The notes below the pieces were generated by a model. It was not told where the DNA came from and ran no database searches. It worked only from the letters and a program-made list of their open reading frames with translations. Source: Notospermus geniculatus (lineage: Eukaryota; Nemertea; Pilidiophora; Heteronemertea; Lineidae). From it: 64,000 bases of DNA. The DNA is taken from NCBI GenBank assembly GCA_002633025.1, contig NMRB01001716.1:69854-133853 (forward strand), in the 5' to 3' direction. This document shows, piece after piece, positions 10,861 through 21,947 of the stretch. Numbering within the stretch: the first letter of the stretch is position 1; the number at the start of each line of letters is the position of its first letter. The position numbers and the translations under genes were made by a program.

Positions 10861-11066
10861 TAAGGCCTCCATACACTGCATGAAAAATGTCGAAATGAGT
10901 CACTACAATAGTCCGTTCGACAATATTTGATCTAGCAAAGTGTCGCACCGTTCTCGAAAAACATCAGAAAACTTCGACATGTTGTGGAATGTCGCATGAA
11001 GTATTTTCGAACGGACTATTGTTCTGACTCATTTCGACAGTGGCCTGCAGTGTATGGAGGCCTTTA
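10861..11066. mobile_element. Foldback MITE with TAAGGCCTCCATACACTG ends, A1 only
   Basis: Ends TAAGGCCTCCATACACTGCA and TGCAGTGTATGGAGGCCTTT; inner arms share AATAGTCCGTTCGA. Absent from A2 near 33930. Related ends at 19976-20178, 49470-49646 and 61042-61455. Confidence 0.85.
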
Positions 11067-11552
11067 GTATATCCTAAGCTAACTCTGAAGTAACTAAATA
11101 TATAAGATAACCCTCAAGTACCCTCTGGCAGAAACACTGACACATGACAAGCAAGATGGACAAGGCCCTTAGGGATTAAGATTACCCTAATGCATTTGTC
11201 CTTTCGTTTTTAACAAAGATGGCTGCTATGCTCGGGGACCCCTTGGGTATAATTTGAGTAAAATTGACGACACCTCTACTTTTGATGACACCTCTACCGT
11301 TGTTGATACATGTATCAGACTATAAACCCAAACTTTAACTTTAACTTTGTTATTTTTACCCTTGGGCAAAAATCTGAGGGTTATCTTTACTTTACTCAAA
11401 ACTTGACCTCACCGTAACTTCTATCTAAATTGCTGGTTCTCCTGTCAAGGCCTCAGGAATTTTGCAGTTATTGCTGGCTTCTTATGACCATTTCCAATGA
11501 CAATAGGGAGTATCTCTACTAGTGATCATGCAGTGTGTCTACTTCGGAATTA
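11067..11552. other. No recognised feature
   Basis: Unremarkable; includes AACTTTAACTTTAACTTTG short repeats near 11331. Confidence 0.5.
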
Positions 11553-11660
11553 GGGGCCGTATGCATAAAACATCTTAAGTGTAAAATTTCCCTTATCTTT
11601 TGTTTGGAACAATAGTTTTAGGGAAATTTTACACTTAAGATGTTTTATGCATATGGCCCC
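11553..11660. mobile_element. GGGGCCGTATGCATAAAACA hairpin MITE, A1
   Basis: 108-bp near-perfect palindrome: GGGGCCGTATGCATAAAACA... AAGTGTAAAATTTCCC, short loop, and complement. Other copies: 34323-34430, 17581-17688, 41321-41607 and 54181-54422. Confidence 0.88.
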
Positions 11661-11943
11661 AGATGTTTTTTGCGTACGGCCCCTGTTCTCCATTTGGCCT
11701 TGATTTGGGAACCAAATTTAAAAGGGGGAGGTCAAGTTGTATGGCTTATTGGTTGCTGGTTTCCATGCATGCTGTATATATTGGGATACTTGGAACACCC
11801 CCTGTACAAAGTCAAGTCCAGTGGTGATGCCCCCTCCAGGCTCCCAAAAAATACTACTTCACCTGTCAGTTCACCGGTTCTGTGCACGGAGAAATTTTTC
11901 AGGGCCCCTGAAATCCGCCACATGAGACTTATTTCTCTGCACA

Positions 11944-12249
11944 GAATACACCGATTTCACATCTCGCACGATCGCAGCGCCCCTTGTAGAATTTTCAACG
12001 GCCACTTCCGTTTTCAACCTCACTATCAGGAGTAAGGCAAATATTTCCTAGATCGAGGTTGAAAAACACGTGTTGGTTCCCGATACCGCCACCAGGGATC
12101 CATCCCCTGGTGGCAGCAATGTGCGCAATTCAACCTCGATCCAGGAAATTTTTGGCAGTTCTCGTGGTAGAGAGGTTGAAAACGGAAGTGGCCGTTGAAA
12201 ATTCTACTAGGGGCGCTGCGATCGTGTGATATGTGAAATCGGTGTATTG
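11944..12249. mobile_element. Foldback element with nested CAACCTCGAT palindrome, A1
   Basis: Outer arms of about 78 bp (AATACACCGATTTCACATCT left; complement right, including GGCCACTTCCGTTTTCAACC) and an inner palindrome TCGAGGTTGAA / TTCAACCTCGA. A2 copy at 35175-35489. Confidence 0.82.
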
Positions 12250-12384
12250 CGGCAATGTGTGAAGTAGTGTTGATGTATATTACCCCATCGGTCACTAATC
12301 ATCCACTGAACCACGATTAACTCTCGTCGAGCTGTGATGTCTCACATGTCTTATGCTATGTTCTGTTCTCTGTTTTCAGATTAT

Positions 12385-12886
12385 TCCGCCAGTTCCGGAT
12401 CCACATACCGATCTCCACAACCTAATTCTCAACTCCCACGTTTTCCCCTTCCCCCTCGCCCGTAAAGCTCTGGATGGTTTTACAATAGAATTAAGGTCAA
12501 CCTTAACATTAAGGAACCTTCTAAAATACGACCTGTGGTCAATTTGACAGCCAACGTGGCCTTTATGACATCACGTGGGAAACCTCTATGGAGAGATTTT
12601 GCTATCCCACTCACCACTCAGCCGAGAACCATTCTTGTTCCAGTTCCCTTGATGAAAATGACTTTCTGGGGTGTCCGCATCCCTGAGCCGAGTATAATCG
12701 TTTTTAATGTCATTATAACTTCACAATTCTGACACTGTGATGGGCGGCACCATCTAGTGTTGGGTGGTGAAGTAGAAAATGCATAAGTCAGATTCCAGTG
12801 CTGCTCACCATGGGCAAAACCCTGCTTGTTATGTTGCAGATCTTGCTACAGTTCCAACCACCTTAATCAATCTCTCTCTTTCACAG
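12385..12886 (+). other. Unique intron sequence before TM10 exon
   Basis: Begins where A1 loses homology to A2. After the acceptor at 12377-12379 a phase-0 frame stays open for 55 codons (IIPPVPDPHTDLHNLILN...) and holds a GTAAAG donor-like site near 12462, but it resembles no PMCA sequence. The last bases form the pyrimidine tract of the TM10 acceptor. Confidence 0.45.
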
Positions 12887-12994
12887 ATTATAATTGTTCA
12901 ACTTGGAGGAGTAGCCTTTTCAACGGCCGGTCTGACGATAGACCAGTGGCTGTGGTGTCTCTTCTTCGGTGTTGGAGTTTTGGTCTGGGGACAG
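12887..12994 (+). CDS. ATP2B-like: PMCA internal exon: last transmembrane segment (TM10)
   Basis: Internal exon of 36 codons encoding part of a plasma-membrane Ca2+-transporting P-type ATPase, which exports cytosolic calcium. It follows a pyrimidine-rich tract ending TTTCACAG and ends GGACAG before the donor GTAAAA; both boundaries are phase 0. The peptide starts IIIVQLGG, continues with [15 protein letters not shown] and ends LVWGQ. That is the family pattern for the loop before TM10 and TM10 itself: vertebrate pumps have a VQFGG motif, then an E/DQWLW motif, then a hydrophobic helix ending in WGQ. The exon boundaries match the protein well. Upstream exons (TM1-9, phosphorylation and ATP-binding domains) are not in this window. 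The next exon, 584 bases downstream, continues the protein in frame. Recognition rests on remembered family pattern, not on a search. Confidence 0.92.
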
Positions 12995-13578
12995 GTAAAA
13001 AAGCTTCACTTCAGTCGTATTTTTCGCATATTTATCACTACCTTCTTCTGATCATTTGAGGCATTAGAGAGGTTGCGCAGCTTTCCCACTCCGACTCTGG
13101 CATCAACTACCAGAATGAATTGCAGTCCACTGTAGACATCGTTGATAAAAACGATTTGATAGACGTTTGCAAATTGTAAAATGCCATAACTTTGTGGCAG
13201 AATAGTTTTGACTCGTAATCGGAAGTGCACGTAAATCGCAAATATTATAGTCGTGTTTTGAGTTGTAACAACCAGGATTATGACTTCAATATTCATTATT
13301 TATCCGCACTTCCAATTTATAAGGCCAAAGTTTTTCTGCCTTCAATTTATGGTGTTTGACGAATTGAAAACTTCTATCAAATCGTTTTTATCAAGGATGT
13401 CCAGAGCGGACTGCAATTCATTCTCGTAGTTGAAGTCGCAACCTCTCTATTGTGATGCCAGGACTGGTGTGATTTACCACATGAAAATATCTCCATACCA
13501 GGGGACGTCGCTTTAGGGGAGCATTCCTTTTAACAGTCCCTCTTTTCAGACTTGTCATCTTCGTGATTCGTTTTTCAG
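12995..13578 (+). other. Intron between TM10 and calmodulin-domain exons
   Basis: Bounded by donor GTAAAA and acceptor TTTTTCAG. Most of it is one F1 foldback MITE in reverse orientation (13065-13449). The rest is unremarkable. Confidence 0.85.
13065..13449 (-). mobile_element. F1 foldback MITE, copy 4, inside a PMCA intron
   Basis: AGAGAGGTTGCGCAGC start, ACCTCTCTA end, reverse centre. It lies between the TM10 and calmodulin-domain exons and makes up most of that intron. Confidence 0.87.
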
Positions 13579-13761
13579 GTCGTCACGTCTGTACCAACTC
13601 ACAAACTGCCTCACACCCTGAGTTGGGGTTCAGGAACGGCCGAGGAAATTGAACGGATGGAAGAATCGCTCGATGAGGTTCCAGAAGACGGCACGGACCA
13701 GGACGTCGGCCGACGCGGCCAGATCCTATGGGTGCGGGGCCTGACGAGACTGCAACACCAG
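13579..13761 (+). CDS. ATP2B-like: PMCA internal exon: acidic linker and first half of calmodulin-binding domain
   Basis: Internal exon of 61 codons, phase 0 at both ends (acceptor TTTTTCAG, donor CAG/GTAAAG). The start VVTSVPTHKLP corresponds to the cytosolic segment just after TM10 (family pattern L/V-I-S/A-T-I-P-T-x-x-L). Residues 18-46 are acidic (AEEIERMEESLDEVPEDG). The last 17 residues, RRGQILWVRGLTRLQHQ, match the N-terminal half of the PMCA calmodulin-binding autoinhibitory helix (family RRGQILWFRGLNRIQTQ), including the Trp anchor. The split of the calmodulin-binding domain after LQHQ leaves the other half to whichever tail exon is spliced on. T1 (28714) and T2b (61694) join in frame; T2a (35620) does not with its visible acceptor. 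It is directly downstream of the TM10 exon in the correct order, so these two belong together. Confidence 0.93.
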
Positions 13762-14200
13762 GTAAAGCATGCTGACTGCATGAGGGCGCTGTTAGTATGG
13801 CCATGTGTATGTGTGGTGTGGTTGTCGTAGATTTGTCGTGCTATGGTTTGTAGGGTGTTAGCGGTAGTGCTAGATGGGATTGAGCTTAATCGAGATTGTG
13901 CCCAACGAAGCAAGACAAAGGTAGGGTTGTTTATTTCATGATACTGTTGTCGCCATTTCATCCTAATTAATCCTAATTAATGTTGTCATGCACCTTTTCA
14001 TCCCATTTTTCGATGCTTGGGTTTGGATTTTTGAATTTTCAAACTCGGATAAAGTTTTGATATATATTTCTCTGGAGCTTAGTGGAGTGGTATTTTTGGA
14101 TATTTTTTCTTCTAGATGTGATTTAACAATTTGATATTTGAATTTCAGAAAATGAATTGAAACCTTTTTCAATAGAATGTTAATATTTTCTTCGCCTATA
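13762..14200 (+). other. Start of the long intron after the calmodulin-domain exon
   Basis: Donor CAG/GTAAAG. Contains the short direct repeat CCTAATTAATCCTAATTAAT near 13964. No further exon recognised. Confidence 0.6.
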
Positions 14201-14441
14201 GACAAATCCCAAATTTGCAGATCTGCGCACTTCTGCCAAAATCGCATACACAACCTCGACCTGAAACCAGCTGACGTGACGCAATCCATGATTCAGCAAT
14301 GGTCGACTCTGAAGCAACGTCGTCGAAGTCACTGTCGTGGGGTTCTCTCCGTCACGTCATTCAGTTTCAGACCGAGGTTGTGTTTGCAATTTCGGCGGAA
14401 GTGCGCAGATCTTTCTCGTTTACGTCAATTTGGGATTTGTC
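14201..14441. mobile_element. 240-bp foldback MITE (CAGATCTGCGCAC family), copy 1
   Basis: Ends GACAAATCCCAAATTTGCAG and TCAATTTGGGATTTGTC, inner GATCTGCGCACTTCTGCC / GGCGGAAGTGCGCAGATC, ACCTCGACCTGAAAC / GTTTCAGACCGAGGT. Second copy at 21948-22190. Confidence 0.86.
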
Positions 14442-15084
14442 TGTACTTACAAAATACCAATTTTCTTCTAGTGTATATGTGCATTAGCAAACATTTTCAG
14501 GATTATCAGAAATATTTTGATAAATTTTCTTCAAATCAGTGGTCATTCCGATGGTTCATACCGCCATAGTCTCGCTCATTGTAAATATCCATTCCATAAC
14601 CTCGCTCATGCATCCAGCACTCACCTTGTCCGTGGCATGATCGCGATCTCTGTGTTACACTACTACTACAAATACTAGAAATCGTAGAGCAAAGTTGAGA
14701 TTAGACAAGGTGTTTTGCTAAATAGGATAATTCGGTTGTCGTAAACAATGTAAGTAGAATTTCTTTAGTGACTGTTGATATATTCTTGAATACATGTATT
14801 TTGGGAGCTAGAACTAAAGTTAATTGCTTGGGTACTCTCACGAAGCATATGGGTAGAATTCTTCTAGCAACTCTTATAAGATATTATGCAATGATCTCTG
14901 TATTGAAAATGTTGGAAACTTCAGTGAAACGTGGTTTATTCCTAATTTGGATTATTCAGTTGTCATAAAAAAGTGTAGGAGTGGAATTTCTCTTGTGACT
15001 GTTAGGCCTATGGAGGTCATTGCATTTGATATAAAAACTCTCGTGTTCATCTGAAGTGAAGATACTTTTTCCGCTTTAATGCTA
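14442..15084. other. No recognised feature
   Basis: AT-rich intron-like sequence with no gene or repeat structure I can support. Confidence 0.5.
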
Positions 15085-15383
15085 GCAGCACACGCCACCA
15101 CTTTCGTTGCAATTTTCGTGGGCAATTTTTGTGGTGGTTGCCGGTTTACAGCAGACATCACCACTCAGTGGTCTCGTGTGCTGCTGCTGGCCACACATCA
15201 CCACAATGGCAACTACGAGAAATTTTCGTGGTGAGAAATCAAACCGGCTTGATTTTCGGCAATTCGTGGTCCTCACAGAATTTCTGTGGTGAGTGGTCGT
15301 TGCCGGCCACAGCACACTTGGACATTTTCGTGGTGACCACGAAAACTGCCTGTATCAGCAACGAAAGTGGTGACGTGTGCTGC
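15085..15383. mobile_element. MITE with GCAGCACACGCCACCAC TIRs
   Basis: Left end GCAGCACACGCCACCACTTT (15085-15110), right end is its complement with one mismatch (15358-15383). The interior is rich in GTGGTGA/TCACCAC and TTTTCGTGG motifs on both strands, so it folds repeatedly. Confidence 0.87.
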
Positions 15384-15552
15384 AGGCTTTATGGGATAGA
15401 TGCCCTTTACGATTTGTAATTAACATGATGTTTTGTAGCTCCTGTTTACAATGAGATAGTTTCATATCGACTGAGTTCGTTTAGAAAACTTCGTGTCTTG
15501 AAGTGCATTTGTAATTACGTCAACCTTAGAGACTGCCATTAACTTTATTCAT

Positions 15553-15658
15553 ATAAGTTTACATTTTACAATGCATAAGTAAGTTTACATTTTACAATGC
15601 ATAAGTAAGTTTACATTTTACAATGCATAAGTAAGTTTACATTTTACAATGCATAAGT
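15553..15658. repeat. 26-bp tandem repeat, four copies
   Basis: Four essentially perfect copies of a unit containing AGTTTACATTTTACAATGC and ending ATAAG. Confidence 0.9.
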
Positions 15659-15984
15659 CAATAATGCCGTGAAGCTCATGCATTTACTAAAATAAGCATG
15701 GCACGTATAAGTGTCCTGCGTCCTGATGTCCTACATACAGTGATCATGCATGTTATCATTGAAGTATACACATATCCCACACGATCAATCCAAACACATT
15801 GAGTCGCCATTGCTTGTTTACTTAATAATCCTGCAATAACAAAGGCTTTCAGGGCGTCTGCTTATCGTAAATACTGCTATACCTCCGTACATGCCCTGAA
15901 TTCATTCTAAACGTACACCTTATTTCTCGTCATTTACGAAAATGTTGATGAATTAAGCAATAAAGCTTTACGGGAACATGATGA

Positions 15985-16372
15985 ATGTCAATGAATAAAG
16001 GCAAAAATCATTTCATGAACAGGATAAATGTCAATGAATGAGGCAACAATCATTACATGAACAGGATAAATGTCAATGAATGAGGCAACAATCATTACAT
16101 GAACAGGATGTCAATGAATGAGGCAACAATCATTAGATGAACAGGATAAATGCCAATGAATGAGGCAACAATCATTACATGAACAGGATAAATTAGGCAA
16201 CAATCCCATCACATGAAGAGGATAAATGTGAATGATTTGGGCAACAGACATGAACAGAAAAATATCAGTGAAGGAGGCAACCGTTATTATTTGAACAGGA
16301 TAAACTGAGGAAACAATCGTCAAATGAACAGGATAAATGTGAATGAATAGGGCAACAATCATTACATGGGTA
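15985..16372. repeat. Degenerate 43-bp minisatellite
   Basis: About eight units with GGCAACAATCATTACATGAA and CAGGATAAATGTCAATGAAT; later units are truncated. The minus-strand ORF over it is a repeat product. Confidence 0.87.
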
Positions 16373-16382
16373 TGATATCCTT

Positions 16383-16826
16383 TATGAGGAACCGGCGCAA
16401 CTAATCCGTGACGTGGTGCTGACGAACAACTCAGTTAAAACTGTGACGTCAAAAGTCAAGCCAACGTTATTTGCCATTTAATTCTGAAACTACACCCTAC
16501 TTCTAGCCCCAAATATACTTGAATTAGTCCATTGAATTTCGAATTTTAAACGTTTATCATCAAGTATTGGACAGACTCAATGTATCTGTATGATTTCAAA
16601 CAAAAATTCAAGCGGGAACATGTTGAATTTCATCGATAGAATTGACTATTTTAGCGTAAACAACAGACCGAAAAGCAACGTCATTGATTCTGAATGACAT
16701 ATCGCACATAACGTCATGAACGATGCACGACATCAATGACGTTTTCAACGTCACAGCACATGCGTTTTTGTGAAAAAAACTGAGTTGTGCCCCAGCGCTT
16801 CCTTTGGGCACGCCGGTTCCCCATTG
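16383..16826. mobile_element. 440-bp MITE with AATGAGGAACCGGCG ends, copy 1
   Basis: Left ATGAGGAACCGGCG and right CGCCGGTTCCCCATT are inverted repeats; subterminal AACTCAGTTAAAAC / TGAGTTGTGCCCC. Second copy at 20317-20752, about 85-90% alike by eye. No transposase. Confidence 0.86.
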
Positions 16827-16860
16827 AGGCAACTCTGATTAAAAAGACCCTCTTTTGCCT

Positions 16861-17017
16861 GGGCCCGGTTGCACGAAACTCACGACAGCGCTATCTTGGT
16901 GTTAGCGCTAACTTGATGTTAAATGACGTAAAAGAACAATGGATTTTTACGTCATCTAACATGAAGATAGCGCTAACACCAAGATAGCGCTGTCGTGAGT
17001 TTCGTGCAACCGGGCCC
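16861..17017. mobile_element. GGGCCCGGTTGCACGAAACT hairpin element
   Basis: Two perfectly complementary arms of 50 bp (16861-16910 and 16968-17017) around about 57 bases that are themselves mostly palindromic (TTACGTCATCTAACAT). Perfect arms suggest recent insertion. Related ends at 34562-34710. Confidence 0.9.
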
Positions 17018-17580
17018 TGAACAAGTAAAAACAAGATTTATTAAATTGAAATTCATCAGTGACACACAAACTATGATCACATAATATCACATACATGTAC
17101 ACTCATGTGTTATTGTCCCTGTGTTAATGTATTTTAGATGTGATGCATGAAATCACCGATTTATGTTATGTATTCTGTATTTCATTTGCCGATAACTGGG
17201 ATTGAGAAATATACGACGTAAATTTACCTGTGAGGATTATTTGCCGTTGCACTTCAGGTGGCAATTTTGCATACCAGTGCAACTTAGAGTCAATTTTGTC
17301 TGATCATTCACCAGTTTGTTTCTCGTTCACCTTGGTATGGTGATGGTGCAAGTTATTAGATTTCAAAATGAGATGAGAAAAATGGCACAAAAATCAGTTT
17401 AGTATACAACAAATTCAATGCTTATTCCAACACCTTTGGTATTTCTGGAGTTGGGATTGAAAAAAAAACAAGCCTATTACTTGTAACACTTCAGCAATGA
17501 AGGGTCTTTTGTAATTTTGAGCATGGTTATCCTTGCTGGAGTTAGCCAAATCTCAAAACTAAAGTACGTTTAAATCATCT
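17018..17580. other. No recognised feature
   Basis: Intron-like, no gene or repeat seen. Confidence 0.5.
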
Positions 17581-17688
17581 GGGGTCGTATGCATAAAACA
17601 TCTTGCATGTAAAATTTCCCTGAAGCTATTGTTCCAAACAAAAGATAAGGGAAATTTTACACCGAAGATGTTTTATGCATACTGCCCC
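17581..17688. mobile_element. GGGGTCGTATGC hairpin MITE, unique segment
   Basis: Same family as 11553-11660, with the loop in the opposite orientation (TATTGTTCCAAACAAAAG). Confidence 0.85.
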
Positions 17689-18357
17689 TGGACCCCGATG
17701 GGCGTATGTCAGTGAAACCCCTAGTAACCGGACAACAATGAACTAAGGGTTTACTCTAAACGGTCCAACGCACATTGTTTTCTAACCAACTGAACCTTGG
17801 TTCGGAATAGAACATGCAACTTACTTAGGCCTTGATTCGAAATTGAACACAGGCACAGGCATGGGATTGGCTGGAAGTGTCCTGTCAATAAAATGCATTT
17901 CAATAACAAGACTTCACCAACAATACCAAGGTCTGCCTGACAACCAAAGGGTCCTCCCATCGGGGTCCAGCGTACTATAGTAGCAAAAATGGAAGAATAT
18001 TTAGGACATAGCATTCACCACATATCAGTGATATACATGTACATTTGTAGCTATCTCATACATTATTACATCTTTCTTGCCTTCATCCATTCCATATTGG
18101 CACAGATTCTTTCATCCTTCCTCTTGTTCCTTCTTTCTCTCTCTCCAACATGACTAAAATTGCCTAAAATGCAAATATGGTATCGTAATTTGCCTGTAAG
18201 GACTGAGCTCTTGATACTTTCACAGCCTTAGCCGTATAGGAATATATTTAGGAAAATTTTTTCCTGTTGATATCTTGATATTGTTGATATATCTTGATAT
18301 TGTTGATATCTTGGGCTTAAGTTTATCAAAAAAACGAACAAAAAATGACACACAAAG
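17689..18357. other. No recognised feature
   Basis: A minus-strand ORF (17751-18014) has no recognisable domain. GTTGATATATCTTGATATT short repeats occur near 18270. Confidence 0.45.
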
Positions 18358-18520
18358 TAAACTGAAGTTGTCGTCTGAAAGTTCGCAAATTTTTGACCCC
18401 AATCGTGGTCTTAGGCACTTTCTCAAAGATCCAAGAAGTGAATGAGCTCATTCACTCCTTAGATCTTCGAGAAAGTGCCTGAGGAAAATTTGCTAAGTTT
18501 CAGGAGACGACTTCTGTTTT
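18358..18520. mobile_element. Hairpin element of the TTTTTGACCCC family
   Basis: AAACTGAAGTTGTCGTCTGA / TCAGGAGACGACTTCTG ends with GCACTTTCTC / GAGAAAGTGC and a GAATGAGCTCATTC centre. Related to 21378-21605 and 40066-40440 by the GCAAATTTTTGACCCC motif. Confidence 0.72.
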
Positions 18521-19339
18521 TGGGCTTTAGTTTGATATACCCAGTTATTGTTCAGCGTTCATGTGTCAATTCAAAGCTGTTGCTGTAAGAACTAATGTTT
18601 GGGACCCATATCCATGTAGTTATGGATTCAACACCTGGTTGATGCGCTTGATGCCCTAGTTCTGAGCTCATTTTTAGTTCCATCATTTTATTCAACTGCA
18701 GAAAAATTATCCGACGTCATTTCCTTAGCAAACTCTAGGTCTTCCATAACTGTGTTTACTATATTTACTATCTGTGTTCAGTTGTTTTTATTGCGAAAAC
18801 CAGCTGTGTCTGTCCGACTTATCGTGCTGAATTTTATAGACTTCAGTCCTTACAGGGTGTACTAGCATTTGACACTTAAGACATCTACATACCCATGCCT
18901 CTAGCCGACAACATATGGACCGTATCCCATGCTCCCTAACTTACATTTTTGAGCCCACATACTTGTGTCAGCCCAGCTGCGCGTTCGCGATCTCTGCACA
19001 ACACTGGATTCGTCACGCATATTGAGAGACGCCCCATGCTCAAGACTAGGCTGCTTTTACACAAATCGGATATTTTACGTGCAATTGGCGTGCGACAAGA
19101 GCCGTGCAGCTGGTGAGTTTCCGTTTTATCAGATGTTGATGTTCTAATCTTTCTCTCTGCGCTACATACTCTATGCATGTATTTGATGTACGACAGGGTT
19201 TCAGATAGTAGCAACATGGATCAGAAATGTGTGAGTTTTTTGCCACGGCCTTGGTAGGCCTTACACTCAATAATTCAGTGGTGTCGGCCTCCGCTCGAAG
19301 CTGTCACCCTCAACCACTGAAACACTTGGTGCCAAAGTC
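18521..19339. other. No recognised feature
   Basis: Several short overlapping ORFs, none with a known motif or splice context. Confidence 0.45.
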
Positions 19340-19510
19340 CGTTTCTGAACACTAGATGTCCCTACCAGTTGTTGACGAATGCGCTTGATCAACCAGCCAA
19401 TGAGCGATCAGCCAATAAGCAAATGCTTTATGTTTTCCCCTAGTTGCATGAAATACTGGTCGCTGATTGGTTGATGACAGTTTGCGCCCTCTAGCGTTCA
19501 GAAACACGAT
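19340..19510. mobile_element. MITE with GTTTCTGAACACTAGA ends
   Basis: GTTTCTGAACACTAGATG at the left and CTCTAGCGTTCAGAAAC at the right, with inner CAACCAGCCAATGAGCGA / TCGCTGATTGGTTG. Confidence 0.78.
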
Positions 19511-19975
19511 TAGGCCCCATCTGTGCCAGTGTTGAGAGCGTATAACTAGTAATAAGCTCGAGGCCACTGGGACGAGTGTAGGTAGGCCTTTGACGATGTT
19601 AATCGAAGACTCGCCAGTTGTTGGATCCCTAACAATGGAAGAAATCCTCGCTTAACATTGTTGTTGACTTACCTCGCCATTGCAAAAACTCACTAAAGAG
19701 ATATATCCACCTGTTCATATGAAATATTCTGACCTTGAGTATTTCATAGTTTACAACGCCAGCAAAACATTATTCTAACCCCACGAAAAATTTGAGACTC
19801 CCAATCAATTTAGGTATGCTTGTATGGCTCCCCCCCCAAAAAAAATTTGGTAATGGGGTAAATGAAGGGTCGTGTAGATTTGCCATTGGGTAAAGTTTGC
19901 CAATAAAACAAGTCTCCAGGGTATAAGATACTGAATTGGGGACATGACTTTGAGTGGTGAAATGAATTTTCTTTA

Positions 19976-20178
19976 CGCCCTTCATACACTGATTGACAAA
20001 TTTGAAAGTGGTCACGACTGTAGTCCATTTGATGATACTGTTGTCTAAGCTAAATGTCGAAATGTCCACGAAGTAATGTCGGAGAAAGTCGACGTTTGTG
20101 TTATGTTGCTGCAAGGTGTTGTTGAATAGACTGCTGTGACTGATTTTAACCTTTGCCATGCAGTGTATGAAGGCCTTT
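19976..20178. mobile_element. Foldback MITE with CCTTCATACACTG ends
   Basis: Ends CCCTTCATACACTGATTG and GCAGTGTATGAAGGCCTTT. Same terminal motif as 10861-11066 but a different interior. Confidence 0.75.
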
Positions 20179-20316
20179 AGATGACATCGCCCCCATCTTG
20201 ATCTTACCTCAAGAAGTCTGTTGTCTTTCTGGCAAAGAAGTTGTTGAAAACCTTGAGTTTATAAAAAGTTGGTATGGATCCGGAAATGTTTGTAAGAGGG
20301 CAGCCTTGATAAATCT

Positions 20317-20752
20317 AATGAGGAACCGGAGGAACTAGTCCGTGAAGTGGCGCTGATGAACAACTCAGTTAAAACTATGACGTCGAAAGTCAATGTTATT
20401 TGCCATTTAATTCTGAAACTACACCCTACTTCTAGCCCAAATATACCTGAAGTAGTCAATTGAATTTCGAATTTTACATGTTTATCATCAAGTATAGGAC
20501 TGATTCAATGTATCTGAATGTTTTCAAACGAAAATTCAAGCAGGAACATGTTGAATTTCATAGATAAAATTGACTATTTTAGCATAAATAACAGACCGGA
20601 AAGCAACGTCGTTGATTCTGAATGACGTATCGCACATAACGTCACGGACGATGCGCGACGTCAAGGACGTTTTCAATGTCGCAACGCATGCGCTTTTGTG
20701 TTAAAACTGAGTTGTTCCCCAGCACCTCCTTTGGGCACGCCGGTTCCCCATT
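20317..20752. mobile_element. 440-bp MITE with AATGAGGAACCGG ends, copy 2
   Basis: Same family and orientation as 16383-16826, lacking a few internal bases. Confidence 0.86.
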
Positions 20753-20754
20753 GA

Positions 20755-20986
20755 ATTGAATGGAAGAAACATAACCACTGACTTTCCTATGTGGTGTGAC
20801 AAGAGAAGCCTTCATTTGTTTCTGATCCATACCCAGTACTATCTGAAACTCTGGTACTATATATGACATCATAATGGTGGCAGTTGATGAATCCACTGTT
20901 GTATAGATGGCTGGCGCTAGCGCTTCTTGCTCCGTACTATATGTGCCTTCCCATTGATGTCTCTCTGAATGGCCACTTGGTGGCAT
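20755..20986 (-). other. Unrecognised 77-codon open stretch
   Basis: Minus-strand frame from an ATG near 20986 (MPPSGHSERHQWEGTYST...) with ordinary amino-acid composition. It runs into the MITE at 20752. A possible exon or transposon fragment; no family recognised. Confidence 0.15.
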
Positions 20987-21377
20987 CTGTGTGCTCCTTA
21001 TGTCTGTTCCGATTCACGAGTTCTAGGTATGACCGTGAAGCCCTTGCATGACATTTCAGCGTCCCCGGTTAATTTCACCATTTGTTCTTATCCTGCGATA
21101 ATTCCCAGCGAATATTTCTTTGACTTCCCCATCCTGTAACCATGGTAACCTTTAAAACTCACTCTGGTCAAGCGAAATGCCACTTCATTCTTCCTGTCTG
21201 GTCCTTGTGCCATCCATCGTAGGATCCCTTGCGTATATTGTTCGAAACTTTCGGTGAGGCAAAATAATGAAATGAATTATCGATTTCCTCATCTCTCCCC
21301 ATATTCGATCAGTGTTCCAATGGGCTCGAGATCCTATCAAGATTTTTGGCATCCTTCCCCCTTTCTGATGGTAAAAC
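20987..21377. other. No recognised feature
   Basis: No gene or repeat structure supported. Confidence 0.45.
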
Positions 21378-21605
21378 ATAAAGTCGTCTCCAAATCTTGC
21401 AAATTTTTTACCCCAAACGGGGTCTTCCTCAGGCCCTTTCTACAGGGTGGGTTAGAGAAAGTGTCCCTCGAACAATAGCATTCCTATTGTTTCCCTATTG
21501 TTCGAGGGACACTTTCTCTGGCCCATCCTGTAGTACAGATAACAGAAATAATCTCTGTAATCTTTACTAGAAAGTGCCAGATTTGGAGACGACTTTATGT
21601 TTTAC
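21378..21605. mobile_element. Hairpin element of the TTTTTACCCCAAACGG family
   Basis: Ends GTAAAACATAAAGTCGTCTC / GAGACGACTTTATGTTTTAC (perfect 20 bp), inner GTGTCCCTCGAACAATAG / CTATTGTTCGAGGGACAC. The left arm has CCAAATCTTGCAAATTTTTT as in the 40066 element. Confidence 0.82.
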
Positions 21606-21947
21606 CATCATTTTGTGTGTCATTTTTTTGTGCTTCGATTTTGGATATCTTCCCCCTTTCTGCAGGCATGTTTGATATTTTGAGAAACTTTGAAGAATTC
21701 TTGGGAGTTGCCACTGAATGGTGGGATCTCCTTGCCGGATCCCTCCCGCTGGCCAAAAATTGTGATCTTATTCACACAAAGTCTCCGGAGGCATTCCTGA
21801 TCTTGTGGTTGGCCGATTGTGTTAATCATCCCTACTGCACTGACCTCCAGTGGTAAACGTCGGTGTCCCCACTAAGAGTCAGGAGGAAAATGGTGGTTTG
21901 CAGTGATACCTATGCTGTACACTAGAGTGTACTTCTTTGTACACGAT

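Larger units (their letters stand above)
1..12384 (+). repeat. Duplicated block A1 (continues left of the window)
   Basis: Collinear with 23807-35624 from the first bases of the window to the last shared bases CAGATTAT at 12377-12384. Shared landmarks in order: F1 MITE, GATCATA minisatellite, AT-rich foldback, 58-bp minisatellite, T1 exon, 440-bp foldback, F1 MITEs, GGCC-type foldback and the final acceptor. Differences are scattered substitutions plus insertions, the largest at 1209-1882, 10282-10547 and 10861-11066 (A1 only). Confidence 0.92.

Noticed and set aside
11732-12035. ORFs around the foldback upstream of the A acceptors (11640-12295)
   Set aside because: They repeat a HRFHISHDRSAP-type peptide from both arms of the inverted repeat, so they reflect the palindrome and not a gene.
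12380-12547. 55-codon phase-0 frame after the last acceptor of A1 (IIPPVPDPHTDLHN...) as another PMCA tail exon
   Set aside because: It lacks the R-V-V-x-A-F start, Ser-rich part and PDZ end of the other tails, and lies upstream of the TM10 exon.
15553-16372. Evenly spaced repeats that could suggest a CRISPR array
   Set aside because: Direct tandem repeats with no unique spacers in a eukaryotic intron.
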